A DNA stretch of 33,942 nucleotides. Origin: a virus. Below the pieces are notes generated by a model. It saw only the letters and a program-made list of their open reading frames with translations. It had not been told where the DNA came from and ran no database searches. Position 1 is the stretch's first letter; each line of letters opens with the position of its first letter. The stretch is from positions 1 to 33,942 of IMG/VR virus record IMGVR_UViG_3300049825_000361, one strand, 5' to 3'. Shown in pieces: positions 26,116 to 32,162 of the stretch. Made by a program: the position numbers and the translations under genes.

Positions 26116-26603
26116 AGAGTGTTACCTACATGAATCGCGCGCTTTTCCTTAAGGTAAGCTGCGTAGGCTTTTTCCTTGGTGCTATGTAAACCCAAATGGC
26201 GTTTGCATCCATCGAGAGAAATTGATGCTTGCCATAGGTTCGATGCAGAGTGGAACGTCACACCAAGCAAACCAGACGATTGATTGTCACTCCGCGCTTT
26301 CTTGAGGTTGTGGTGATTCAATCCGCCAGGTGCTTCTCGAAGATTGCAGATTCTGTTGTCTGACCGGTCTCCGTTTATGTGGTCGAGGAGTGGTGAAGGC
26401 AACACGCCGTAGAAGTGCATCCATGCCAAACGATGCGCGTAATAGCGTCCACCACATATCCCGATAAGGCGATAGCCATCGGCTCTGACAGTGCCTGCCA
26501 AAGTCCCGAGACGTGCAGTACCGCCGCGTGCAACTTTCCACAGCAGTGATCCGGACTCAAATTCGTACTCAAGCAATTCTCTGACGTGCTCAGGTGTGAG
26601 CAT
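26112..26603 (-). CDS. HNH homing endonuclease with AP2 domain, second copy
   Basis: A 163-residue paralogue of the gene at 22377-22877, also antisense to the late operon. AGGA lies seven bases before ATG 26603. HNH core: YAHRLAWM at 55-62, LDHINGDRSDNR at 73-84, NLRE at 87-90. The AP2-type domain spans about 113-157. The stop lies four bases inside the i-spanin gene end. It separates the intact o-spanin end on the left from a remnant o-spanin end on the right. Confidence 0.9.
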   Translation of the reverse strand: MLTPEHVRELLEYEFESGSLLWKVARGGTARLGTLAGTVRADGYRLIGICGGRYYAHRLAWMHFYGVLPSPLLDHINGDRSDNRICNLREAPGGLNHHNLKKARSDNQSSGLLGVTFHSASNLWQASISLDGCKRHLGLHSTKEKAYAAYLKEKRAIHVGNTL

Positions 26604-26616
26604 GATTTAGTCCTTT

Positions 26617-26676
26617 CTTGAGACGCTGAGGACGCCTCTGAAGGAGAGCGAAGTCTGCTTACAGCTTGGCCTGTGA
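26617..26676 (+). pseudogene. Displaced 3' end of the o-spanin gene
   Basis: Read in frame this gives LETLRTPLKESEVCLQLGL then TGA, against EMLQTPMKEYEVCSELGLIQ at the intact Rz1 end. Over the 50 aligned bases, 36 match. An in-frame stop (TAG at 26608-26610) precedes it, so it is not expressed as part of Rz1. It lies directly beyond the HNH start codon. Confidence 0.7.
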
Positions 26677-26694
26677 CACGCTGATTTTTGGGTG

Positions 26695-26777
26695 GCCTAA
26701 AACAGCAAAACATCGATACGCCACCGATTTAGGCTGTATCCGATGGTCTTAAGCATGCAGTCTACTTTACGTTATGC
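26695..26777. repeat. Inverted repeats, possibly a decayed attC site
   Basis: GCCTAAA (26695-26701) and TTTAGGC (26728-26734) form a perfect seven-base dyad. CATCGATAC (26711-26719) pairs with GTATCCGATG (26736-26745) with one bulge. GTTATGC at 26771-26777 occupies the position that GTTAGGC occupies in the intact attC sites relative to the adjacent ORF stop. Arm symmetry is poor, so attC identity is weak. Confidence 0.3.
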
Positions 26778-26975
26778 AGCACCATCCACCAGCGGCGCCA
26801 GCTTGTCGGTTTTGCACATCCACAAGCTGCATCGCGGGCACAGTTCTCCGCTGTAGTCGCGCGGCAGTCGCCGCATTGCGCACGACCGAAAAATGTGGGT
26901 GAACTCGCCGCAGTGGCACGGCGCGTGGCCTTGCCTGTATTCGTCCGCCGTCATCGGCCTAGCTTGCGTTTCCAT
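26772..26975 (-). CDS. Small Cys-rich (zinc-binding-like) protein, cassette gene
   Basis: A 67-residue protein with Cys pairs spaced like a zinc ribbon (APCHCGE, then SCAMRR, then ELCPRCSLWMC). AAGGA lies seven bases before ATG 26975, in a leader (GAAGGACAAGACG) nearly identical to that of 27054-27278. The start is about 30 bases from attC site 27006-27059 and the stop TAA lies in GTTATGC at 26771. It therefore fits the same cassette layout as its neighbour. Function unknown. Confidence 0.7.
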   Translation of the reverse strand: METQARPMTADEYRQGHAPCHCGEFTHIFRSCAMRRLPRDYSGELCPRCSLWMCKTDKLAPLVDGAA

Positions 26976-27005
26976 CGTCTTGTCCTTCGTCGGTTTACCA
27001 GTGCT

Positions 27006-27059
27006 GCCTAACAGTTCGCTGAACCGGACCGAGTACGGCCGGTTAGCTGGCCGTTAGGC
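27006..27059 (+). mobile_element. attC: Integron attC recombination site 1
   Basis: GCCTAAC (27006-27012) and GTTAGGC (27053-27059) are the outer R boxes. The inner arms CTGAACCGG and CCGGTTAGC pair, with an extra A in the left arm, as in classical 54-60-base attC sites. The plus strand matches the usual top strand (AGTTCG next to the left box). No integron integrase is in the window. Confidence 0.85.
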
Positions 27060-27278
27060 GTCATCCGAATCAACGCTTTCCAATTTCCCGCGCTTGCGCA
27101 CAATTCGCTGTGCCCATCCACAGTGCGCGCAGGATCGCGTCGTTTTGCTGCAAGCTGGCCCGTTGTACCAGCGCCCGTCGCTGTCTTTCCATGCGCTATG
27201 GTTGTCAGCCGTGCTGAAACCGACCTGGCTCCACATCGGGCATTCGCACTTTGGGCACTTGTCTGCAATCTTGTCCAT
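27054..27278 (-). CDS. Zinc-ribbon protein in an integron cassette
   Basis: A 74-residue protein. I chose ATG 27278, which has AAGGA seven bases upstream; longer versions would run into the attC site. The Cys pattern KCPKCECPMW and later PACSKTTRSCAHCGW is that of a zinc ribbon. The stop TAA is formed by GTTAGGC of attC 1 and the start lies about 27 bases from attC 2, so gene and site spacing are those of a mobile cassette. It reads opposite to the attC orientation. Confidence 0.75.
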   Translation of the reverse strand: MDKIADKCPKCECPMWSQVGFSTADNHSAWKDSDGRWYNGPACSKTTRSCAHCGWAQRIVRKRGKLESVDSDDA

Positions 27279-27299
27279 TCTTTGTCCTTCACCAATGAT

Positions 27300-27409
27300 G
27301 CCTAACCATTCGCTCAAGCGGAATACCAAAAGCGGGCCGAGCTACAGCGCTGCGCTTTAGAACTTCCGCTCGGCCCGCTTTCAGTATCCGCTTAGCTCAA
27401 ACGTTAGGG
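27300..27409 (+). mobile_element. attC: Integron attC recombination site 2
   Basis: GCCTAAC (27300-27306) and GTTAGGG (27403-27409) are the R boxes. CATTCGCTCAAGCGG and CCGCTTAGCTCAAAC are the textbook inner arms. A long imperfect palindrome (AAAGCGGGCCGAGC with GCTCGGCCCGCTTT) closes the 110-base site. The asymmetry (extra A in the left arm) marks the plus strand as top strand, as in site 1. Confidence 0.92.
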
Positions 27410-27410
27410 C

Positions 27411-28001
27411 TCAAAACCCCATGCCCTGCTGTTCAGCCACCGGGGCGGCTTCTTCGTCCAGCAGGGAACCTTGCGCCTGCGCTTGCCGTATGCGCTCGCA
27501 GGCAATGTCGAAGTAGGAGCGTTCACGCTCAATGCCGATGAACTCGCGCCCTTGCTGCACGGCTGCAACGCCAGTCGTTCCGCTGCCCATGAATGGGTCT
27601 AACACCGTCTCGCCGCGCCTGGTCGTCAGCGCCACAAGCCAGCGCATCCAGCCCACCGGCTTGGGCACCGGATGGCCGTTCTTCTCGGCCGTCTCGTTGC
27701 TGGCAATCACGGTCGGGTAGTGCGCGCCCTTGTGCAAGTCCGGGTAGGTGCCGTACAGCAGCACCGGCAGGAAGTTCTTAAAACCCCACTGGTGGCGCCC
27801 GGTCGCAGCGGAGCAGTACACGCCGCCCAGCGCGTCAAACTTCGGCAGTTCGTGAATATGGGGGCCAATGAACACAGCGGCGCGTCCGGTCAGTTGCATA
27901 GCTTGCGTCAGGGCTGGCACCACCTCGGCCACGTAGTTCGCGTAGGTGTCGGCATAGCTGGCATAGGCTTGCAGTTGCAGCCCGTGCGCGCGCCCATGCA
28001 A
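27411..28001 (-). pseudogene. 5'-truncated DNA methyltransferase (N4/N6 class)
   Basis: The frame can start at TTG 28001, directly after the stop of the upstream gene. The remaining 196 residues carry the AdoMet motif DPFMGSGTTGVAA and the following IGIERERSYFDIACERI, plus YASYADTYANYV, which normally comes just after the catalytic SPPY/DPPY motif. That catalytic motif is absent, so the N-terminus is lost and the protein should be inactive as a methylase. The stop is two bases from attC 2. A TTG-initiated fragment may still be made. Confidence 0.7.
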
Positions 28002-28304
28002 TCACGGCATCCACGCAAGTTCAATCGGAAGTCGGTTTTCAATAGCCGATTTGACAACCTCATCCGCGCTTGGTTTTGGCTCTGGATCATCCTCATCTGC
28101 TGTGACTTCGGCAGCGATGTAGTAGTAGTGGTAGTTTTGGGTAATGCCGCTTCGAAGCAAATCACCCTCAGCCACACCTCGGCAAATCGCAGCATTGACC
28201 TGAACCCTGCTGAGCTTTGTTGCTTTCTGAATCTGCTGTGAAGTCATGGGCTTGTTTGCGCAGAGTAAACATATCTGTTGCAGGATTCCATTGTTTGCAG
28301 CCAC
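28002..28304 (-). CDS. Winged-helix-like small protein
   Basis: A 100-residue protein. The first 50 residues (ILQQICLLCANKPMTSQQIQ and SRVQVNAAICRGVAEGDL) read as a winged helix-turn-helix, followed by a beta pair (YHYYYIAAEV) and an acidic linker. It is likely a DNA-binding regulator or replication helper in the early operon. GGGGG precedes the ATG. The last codon is followed immediately by the truncated methyltransferase frame. Confidence 0.65.
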   Translation of the reverse strand: MAANNGILQQICLLCANKPMTSQQIQKATKLSRVQVNAAICRGVAEGDLLRSGITQNYHYYYIAAEVTADEDDPEPKPSADEVVKSAIENRLPIELAWMP

Positions 28305-28305
28305 G

Positions 28306-28668
28306 CTAGCCCCCTTTGATCTTGCGCCTTGCCTCTAGTAACTTTGCCCTGCCTGCAGCTACTGCTTCAGGTGTCTGCACCACATCTTCGAACTTGTGCT
28401 CGGGAACTGCGCCTGACACCTGCACAGGCTGGAATCTCCTATCCTTCAAGGGCCACACATCCAGATGGTTCGAGCGGATCGCCTGGGCCAGTACTGCGTT
28501 CGGTGGGTTCCCTGCCTGGCGCAGCTTGTCGAGTTCTATGATGATGAGCTTCTTTGCGTATTCAGTGCAGGCGTAGCGCTTGCCCATCTTCTTGCGGTTG
28601 TCAAGGAATGCGGCCCATATCTCTGGATCAATCCAGTCGGGGAGCAACTCTCCGAACAGGCTATTCAC
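28306..28668 (-). CDS. Hypothetical early protein, replication-type C-terminal domain
   Basis: A 120-residue protein with pattern DPEIWAAFLDNRKKM, a helical EYAKKLIIIELDKLRQAG, and AVLAQAIRSNHLDVWPLKD. That order recalls the small C-terminal domain of phage replication or DnaT-like proteins. A basic tail ends it (LLEARRKIKGG). It overlaps the gene before by eight bases. The resemblance is from memory of the pattern. Confidence 0.6.
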   Translation of the reverse strand: MNSLFGELLPDWIDPEIWAAFLDNRKKMGKRYACTEYAKKLIIIELDKLRQAGNPPNAVLAQAIRSNHLDVWPLKDRRFQPVQVSGAVPEHKFEDVVQTPEAVAAGRAKLLEARRKIKGG

Positions 28669-28897
28669 GATAACCTTCCACCAACTTACGCGCGACGATC
28701 AGAATTGCCTCAAGCTCTTCAATGTCGAATGTCACTTTACCTGGTTCGGCTTCTTCTCTGTTTTGTTCGAGAACAATGTAGCCTCCACCAGCCTCGTCAT
28801 CCAGCTTAACGTGCGTCGCTTCTGTTCCGTATATTGCATTGCAATCGCTTGGATGAACAGAGACGACTAGCGTCGTTGTTTTGTAATATTTGATCAT
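28661..28897 (-). CDS. Hypothetical early protein
   Basis: A 78-residue acidic protein from ATG 28897, in an ATGA overlap with the gene upstream. It has a beta-rich first half (KYYKTTTLVVSVHPSD) and an acidic helical end (DIEELEAILIVARKLVEGY). No family recognised. Confidence 0.65.
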   Translation of the reverse strand: MIKYYKTTTLVVSVHPSDCNAIYGTEATHVKLDDEAGGGYIVLEQNREEAEPGKVTFDIEELEAILIVARKLVEGYRE

Positions 28898-29088
28898 TTG
28901 CCATCCAATGCGTATTGTGCAAGTTGCCTGCAAGCCTCTCTATCTCTGTTCCATGTCCCATCTGGGCGCATTGGGGTGGCGATGAGTTGAAGAACCTCAC
29001 GGCATCTGACCCAATCTCGATCGTGTTTTTCTATCCGCTCAATAAGGCGAAGAACGCGAATGGTGTGCTGCGGGCTGCTTGTTGTCAT
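28894..29088 (-). CDS. Hypothetical early protein
   Basis: A 64-residue charged, helical protein (VLRLIERIEKHDRDWVRCRE). It is coupled by ATGA at both ends. It could be a small regulator or inhibitor of a host function, but nothing identifies it. Confidence 0.65.
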   Translation of the reverse strand: MTTSSPQHTIRVLRLIERIEKHDRDWVRCREVLQLIATPMRPDGTWNRDREACRQLAQYALDGK

Positions 29089-29336
29089 TTGATCGCCCTA
29101 TACGCCTTGACTCTCTTGCCGTTGGGTAGGTCTACCCACTTGTCAATGATTGCTGGCGGTGGTTTGTAGTTTGCCGGAACGCCGCGCGCCCACCCGTGCC
29201 AGTCAGCTAGTTCCCTCTCCCTCCTGAACTCACCACACCTTTGGCTGAGGCTGAAGCAGTTGCAGTCCTTCCGCGCATCGACAAGAGTTGTCCATCCTTT
29301 GAGTAGGCGGGCCATGAGGTCTTGTTTCATGGTCAT
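29085..29336 (-). CDS. Hypothetical early protein
   Basis: An 83-residue protein starting at ATG 29336 in an ATGA overlap with the 37-residue gene upstream. It has a Cys pair (CNCFSLSQRC), a Trp-rich centre (ELADWHGWARG) and a C-terminal beta end (KWVDLPNGKRVKAY). No family recognised. Confidence 0.65.
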   Translation of the reverse strand: MTMKQDLMARLLKGWTTLVDARKDCNCFSLSQRCGEFRRERELADWHGWARGVPANYKPPPAIIDKWVDLPNGKRVKAYRAIK

Positions 29337-29446
29337 TTCTTCTCTCCAAGAGCATACGCAATTGCAGCCTCAAGCTCCGCGATAGTGTCTTGCGATTTGG
29401 CGTGCTTGTATTTCGGTAACTTGAATCCGCATTCTCTTGTGGTCAT
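29333..29446 (-). CDS. Very small early protein
   Basis: A 37-residue frame (MTTRECGFKLPKYKHAKS then a helix DTIAELEAAIAYALGEKK) exactly fills the gap between its neighbours. It begins two bases after the stop of the gene upstream and ends in an ATGA overlap. The perfect fit supports it as real. Function unknown. Confidence 0.6.
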   Translation of the reverse strand: MTTRECGFKLPKYKHAKSQDTIAELEAAIAYALGEKK

Positions 29447-29448
29447 GG

Positions 29449-29997
29449 CTAGTACCTCGGGTGAGTATTCGTCCAGAACACCTTTTTCGGCAACGGTTCA
29501 GCGTAGGTGTACTTTGTCTTCGCTGTCTCGTGCATAGGGTCATCCCGACCCCATCCCACCTTGCTCCGTGAGCTTCTGATGGTCACGCCGTTCGAAAGCA
29601 CCTTCGGTTGTGCTTTGAGCCTTGCGAATCCTGCGAGTTGTTCGTCAGCGAAGTACCGAACGTGTTTGTGGGAAATCTCCACCTTGAACAACTTGCGTTC
29701 CTTGACCAACACCTCGGCCCGCTTCCACACGCTGTCTTTCTTGTACCCGCCTTCGATGTCTGCCAGGCGCATGCCATTGGGTTGTTCGGCCGCATGCAAA
29801 ATATCAGAAGTTAGTGAGGTCGGGAACCTGCGCGTCACGCCCAGCTTGTTGGCCTGCTTTTGTATGGCAGATGCCGGTCGCTCCAGGATGCGACTCAATT
29901 GCTCCATCGGTGTATGAGCGTAGTGCTTCAGCAAGTAAGCGTTGTCTGTCAGCCCTGTGGACGCACGGACTGTCGTCCATGGAAGACCTGTTGTCAT
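29449..29997 (-). CDS. Helix-turn-helix DNA-binding protein
   Basis: A 182-residue protein. A SANT/HTH-like region sits at about 17-55 (NAYLLKHYAHTPMEQLSRIL and ASAIQKQANKLGV) and a winged-helix-like region at about 60-120. A Gly/Arg/Ser-rich tail follows (SSRSKVGWGRDDP). It is the largest early gene and a good candidate for the regulator that reads the dyads near the two early promoters. That link is inference. Confidence 0.7.
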   Translation of the reverse strand: MTTGLPWTTVRASTGLTDNAYLLKHYAHTPMEQLSRILERPASAIQKQANKLGVTRRFPTSLTSDILHAAEQPNGMRLADIEGGYKKDSVWKRAEVLVKERKLFKVEISHKHVRYFADEQLAGFARLKAQPKVLSNGVTIRSSRSKVGWGRDDPMHETAKTKYTYAEPLPKKVFWTNTHPRY

Positions 29998-30188
29998 GCA
30001 CCCTCCGCAAGTCGTCTGAGTTGGGCTGCTGCAACGATTACTGTCACTCTGTCAGGGTTGGTCCAGTGCAGTTTCCAGGCCAGCGCATCCAGATTTAACG
30101 CTACTTGTTGCAAGCGCTTTGATTGATCCAAAGCCGCAGCCCTGATCCGGTCGCGATCTTCCTGTGTGCAGAGAGCGTCTTGGGTCAT
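29994..30188 (-). CDS. Hypothetical early protein
   Basis: A 64-residue helical protein (QDALCTQEDRDRIRAAALDQ, then LHWTNPDRVTVIVAAAQLRR). ATGA-coupled to the HTH gene and preceded by the ten-codon frame. Function unknown. Confidence 0.65.
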   Translation of the reverse strand: MTQDALCTQEDRDRIRAAALDQSKRLQQVALNLDALAWKLHWTNPDRVTVIVAAAQLRRLAEGA

Positions 30189-30217
30189 GGCAGCCTATTC
30201 ATCTGGTGTTGAGTCAT
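30185..30217 (-). CDS. Ten-codon mini-cistron linking two early genes
   Basis: ATG 30217 to TGA 30187-30185 reads MTQHQMNRLP. Its start overlaps the previous stop as ATGA and its stop overlaps the next start as ATGA. It therefore carries ribosomes from one gene to the next. It may be only a translational bridge rather than a functional peptide. Confidence 0.4.
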   Translation of the reverse strand: MTQHQMNRLP

Positions 30218-30489
30218 GCCGTCTCCTTGTTTGGGTAGCCGGCAATGCGAAGGATTTCGTCTTCGCCGTCGTTGTCGTGGAGCGGGCGCAGATATTTGTC
30301 ATCTGATCTCCCCTCCGTTCCTGGAGGGTAATTCACGCCGTCGCATACGCACCAATTCAGAATTGTGTAATTCCACACCGGTGGGCTAGCCGAATGCAGG
30401 CTATTGATCCGCACAAGTGTTCCGATGTTCCGCCGCTTTCCAAAGCAAGCTGTTACAGCAATCGCTAAATCACCTTGTTTGCAGTTCAT
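30214..30489 (-). CDS. First gene of the leftward early operon
   Basis: A 91-residue acidic protein (CKQGDLAIAVTACFGKRRNI, then ... DKYLRPLHDNDGEDEILRIAGYP) of a type common in phage early regions. The likely promoter -10 ends about seven bases before the ATG, so the message may be nearly leaderless. No good Shine-Dalgarno is present (CGTGGC only). The C-terminus is followed by the ten-codon frame. Confidence 0.7.
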   Translation of the reverse strand: MNCKQGDLAIAVTACFGKRRNIGTLVRINSLHSASPPVWNYTILNWCVCDGVNYPPGTEGRSDDKYLRPLHDNDGEDEILRIAGYPNKETA

Positions 30490-30496
30490 GCCACGA

Positions 30497-30524
30497 ATCG
30501 TAGGCGCAAAAAAAAGTGCGTCAA
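30497..30524 (-). promoter_or_regulatory. Leftward early promoter
   Basis: On the minus strand TTGACG (30524-30519), a 16-base spacer and TACGAT (30502-30497) make a sigma70-type promoter. The -35 lies one base from the dyad at 30526-30539. The start would be near 30490. Confidence 0.55.
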
Positions 30525-30525
30525 C

Positions 30526-30539
30526 TAGGGCAAACCCTA
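30526..30539. promoter_or_regulatory. Early operator-like dyad 1
   Basis: TAGGG, CAAA, CCCTA on the plus strand, i.e. TAGGGTTTGCCCTA on the minus strand, one base upstream of the leftward -35. The same 14-base element with one base changed sits at 31248-31261 beside the rightward promoter. Confidence 0.7.
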
Positions 30540-30550
30540 ATGGACGGGGC

Positions 30551-30580
30551 TTGACAAGCCGAATTGTTCGGTTCTATCAT
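30551..30580 (+). promoter_or_regulatory. Promoter of ncRNA 1
   Basis: TTGACA (30551-30556), an 18-base spacer and TATCAT (30575-30580), followed by TGCTCTGTC. The other RNA promoter (33586-33615) has the same -35, the same 18-base spacer, TATGAT, and the same TGCTCTGTC. The transcript should begin near 30587. Confidence 0.75.
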
Positions 30581-30586
30581 TGCTCT

Positions 30587-30950
30587 GTCGTTGGCTGGCC
30601 CTGACGGTGAATGCAGAACCCACAGCGTTTTGCATCCAACCCCTAAGACGGGTGAAGCGGGGCCAGCCGCTGGGTGCACAAACGCTGTGGGTTTTGTGCG
30701 TTCTGGGAGTCGGTTTTGTGGTGGTGCGGTTCGGAAGGACGGACGTGCACGAATTCGCTGGGACTGGGCGTATCCCATTCCGTGCTGATGCTGTTACGGG
30801 CTCGCGACCGTAATGATTCGGCAAACCCCAGCAGCAGGTGTCGAGCCCTGCCGCCACCACAAAACCGATTGGGTTTGGGGTGTTTTGATGGTGGTGCAGG
30901 ACAGAAGAAAGGCTGAGCGCTTGCTGAGTCTTCAGCCTTTCTTCTTCCTT
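30587..30950 (+). ncRNA. Structured ncRNA 1 with loop-loop (kissing) interactions
   Basis: Hairpin I: stem 30587-30591/30604-30608 (two wobbles). II: ATGCA 30611-30615/TGCAT 30631-30635. III: AGCGG 30656-30660/CCGCT 30667-30671. IV: GCACAAA 30676-30682/TTTGTGC 30693-30699. Loop I CTGGCC pairs loop III GGCCAG (30661-30666). Loop II ACCCACAGCG pairs loop IV CGCTGTGGGT perfectly. A 14-base closing stem runs 30711-30724/30854-30867. Inside it the loop GCTCGCGA (30800-30807) pairs by GCTCG with CGAGC of the loop at 30839-30846. A terminator follows. No convincing ORF lies within. Confidence 0.8.
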
Positions 30951-30952
30951 TT
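30903..30952 (+). terminator. Terminator of ncRNA 1
   Basis: AGAAGAAAGGCTGA (30903-30916) and TCAGCCTTTCTTCT (30932-30945) form a perfect 14-base-pair stem with a 15-base loop, followed by a pyrimidine tail. It gives a transcript of about 360 bases. The U-run is broken by Cs, so strength is uncertain. Confidence 0.7.
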
Positions 30953-31247
30953 CTTTCTTCGTTTCCGGAGCGTTACCGGTAATTCCAACCAAGCAAAGTT
31001 CTTGGGGGGTAAGGGGGGTTTGGTTCAGTTCGGTTTCCTTGGTTCTTTCAGGGAATAACCCTGAACGAATCGATTCCTCCTGGGTACTCTGGGAGGGTGT
31101 TTTGATGGATTGTGTAGGTGACGCCTGTAACAGCAGGACACATGCCAAGGCAACAAGCGCGGTAGGTCTGTTGAAGTCCGCTGAGCCCCATGCTACCTAG
31201 ACAATCCTTCACAGCACCTTCCGGGCGAAGGGCTATTTGAACTGACC
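30953..31247. other. Noncoding gap before rightward operon
   Basis: About 300 bases without a credible gene. It holds TTCAGGG/CCCTGAA (31047-31065, five-base loop), a G-rich tract near 31000-31020 and a weak CCTCC/GGAGG hairpin (31076-31096). Antisense frames here have no ribosome site. Confidence 0.5.
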
Positions 31248-31261
31248 TAGGGTTTCCCCTA
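31248..31261. promoter_or_regulatory. Early operator-like dyad 2
   Basis: TAGGG, TTTC, CCCTA on the plus strand, i.e. TAGGGTTTCCCCTA. It matches the minus-strand dyad 1 (TAGGGTTTGCCCTA) at 13 of 14 positions and lies one base before the -35 candidate of the rightward promoter, mirroring dyad 1. Confidence 0.7.
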
Positions 31262-31262
31262 A

Positions 31263-31290
31263 TTGCAAGCCCTTGACGAAGCCATAAAGT
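31263..31290 (+). promoter_or_regulatory. Rightward early promoter
   Basis: TTGCAA (31263-31268), a 16-base spacer and TAAAGT (31285-31290). The geometry copies the leftward promoter. TTGACG at 31273-31278 is a second -35 candidate but has no good -10. The start would be near 31297, 18 bases before the first ATG. Confidence 0.5.
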
Positions 31291-31314
31291 AGCAGCATCG
31301 ATCAAGGAGCAATC

Positions 31315-31536
31315 ATGACCGACAAGCAGCACTCAGAAGCTCTGATCCATCACAGAGCAGCGCTCGCAGCCAAGTTTGCCAAAGTCATGGCCGACTGCCG
31401 GCGCGAAGATGAGAGAGACGCAGCAGCTCATGCTGTGCTCATCGAATGCGGGAACTGCGAGGGCTCCGGGATTGGCCGGCTGTTCAGCGCCTGCATCAGT
31501 TGCCGCGGGAGTGGAGTGATTGAGGAGGAAGAATGA
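31315..31536 (+). CDS. Small DnaJ-type zinc-finger protein
   Basis: A 73-residue protein with AAGGAG six bases before ATG 31315. Two CxxCxGxG motifs are present (CGNCEGSG about 45-52, CISCRGSG about 60-67), as in DnaJ zinc fingers and many small phage proteins. A helical N-terminus and acidic tail flank them. It overlaps the next gene as ATGA. Possibly a host-interaction protein. Confidence 0.75.
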   Translation: MTDKQHSEALIHHRAALAAKFAKVMADCRREDERDAAAHAVLIECGNCEGSGIGRLFSACISCRGSGVIEEEE

Positions 31537-31835
31537 AACATACACCAGGGCCGTGGCATCGCGGGGATGGCGAGCATTGGTGCCGCGAGATTCGCGGGCA
31601 TGACGGGACTGGCGTTGCATGGTGCGGCCACTTCCCGTTCGATGCTGACGCTCGCCTCATCGCCGCCGCACCTAAAATGCTCAAAACATTGAAACATCTA
31701 GCTGCAAACTGTCTAAAAATGCGCGCATTCGAACATGATGTTCGGCAGGTGATCGGCAATACGAATTGGCAAGTTCTTGACGATTATGTGTCGGAAGCCT
31801 ACGTGGTCATTGCCGAAGCAGAGGGGAAGTCATGA
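31533..31835 (+). CDS. Phage early protein with HTPGPW / DARLIAAAPKM motifs
   Basis: A 100-residue protein beginning MKHTPGPWHRG, with DADARLIAAAPKMLKTLK in the middle, a pattern very common in small early proteins of many phages. Function is not known for the family. It is ATGA-coupled on both sides. Confidence 0.75.
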   Translation: MKHTPGPWHRGDGEHWCREIRGHDGTGVAWCGHFPFDADARLIAAAPKMLKTLKHLAANCLKMRAFEHDVRQVIGNTNWQVLDDYVSEAYVVIAEAEGKS

Positions 31836-31921
31836 CTGTTTCGGTAACTCTGTCCAAGCCGATCCCACTCGCTCTGTATGCCGGGGTTGATGGATCGGAG
31901 AGAGGGAAAAGTGATGGCTAG
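31832..31921 (+). CDS. 29-residue peptide
   Basis: ATG 31832 overlaps the previous stop as ATGA and reads MTVSVTLSKPIPLALYAGVD then stops at TAG 31919-31921, eight bases inside the next gene. Tight overlap is the only support. It may be a coupling peptide. Confidence 0.45.
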   Translation: MTVSVTLSKPIPLALYAGVDGSERGKSDG

Positions 31922-32162
31922 ACACTGGCGCACACTTCTACCGAAGCACGACTTTATGTCACTTCCAAGGCACGACCCGTTGACGTTTGAGCATGCACGC
32001 TTCCCGTATGAAAGCGCAAGCCCTGCTGACTACGCCAAGAGCACAGAGGTTCACGAGCCCATCGACGGGGCAAACCCTTGGTGGACGATTTCCACTGTAC
32101 TGGCTGCTTTGTCGGCAATTGGTGTTGTTGGAATGCTCATCATCGAAGGTGTGACGAAATGA
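31914..32162 (+). CDS. Small membrane protein
   Basis: An 82-residue protein from ATG 31914 (AGAGGG upstream), preferred over a longer version starting at 31878. The soluble N-terminal part (DFMSLPRHDPLTFEHARFPY) ends in one C-terminal membrane helix (WWTISTVLAALSAIGVVGML). Function unknown. Confidence 0.65.
   Translation: MARHWRTLLPKHDFMSLPRHDPLTFEHARFPYESASPADYAKSTEVHEPIDGANPWWTISTVLAALSAIGVVGMLIIEGVTK

Noticed and set aside
27094-27360. Plus-strand frame running through attC 2
   Set aside because: Reads through the recombination site and is antisense to a zinc-ribbon gene with a good ribosome site.
26600-28100. Integron integrase or attI
   Set aside because: No tyrosine-recombinase frame is visible near the attC sites or elsewhere in the window.
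30537-31148. 203-codon antisense frame across the ncRNA 1 region
   Set aside because: No domain pattern, no ribosome site, and it lies over promoter, hairpins and terminator on the other strand.
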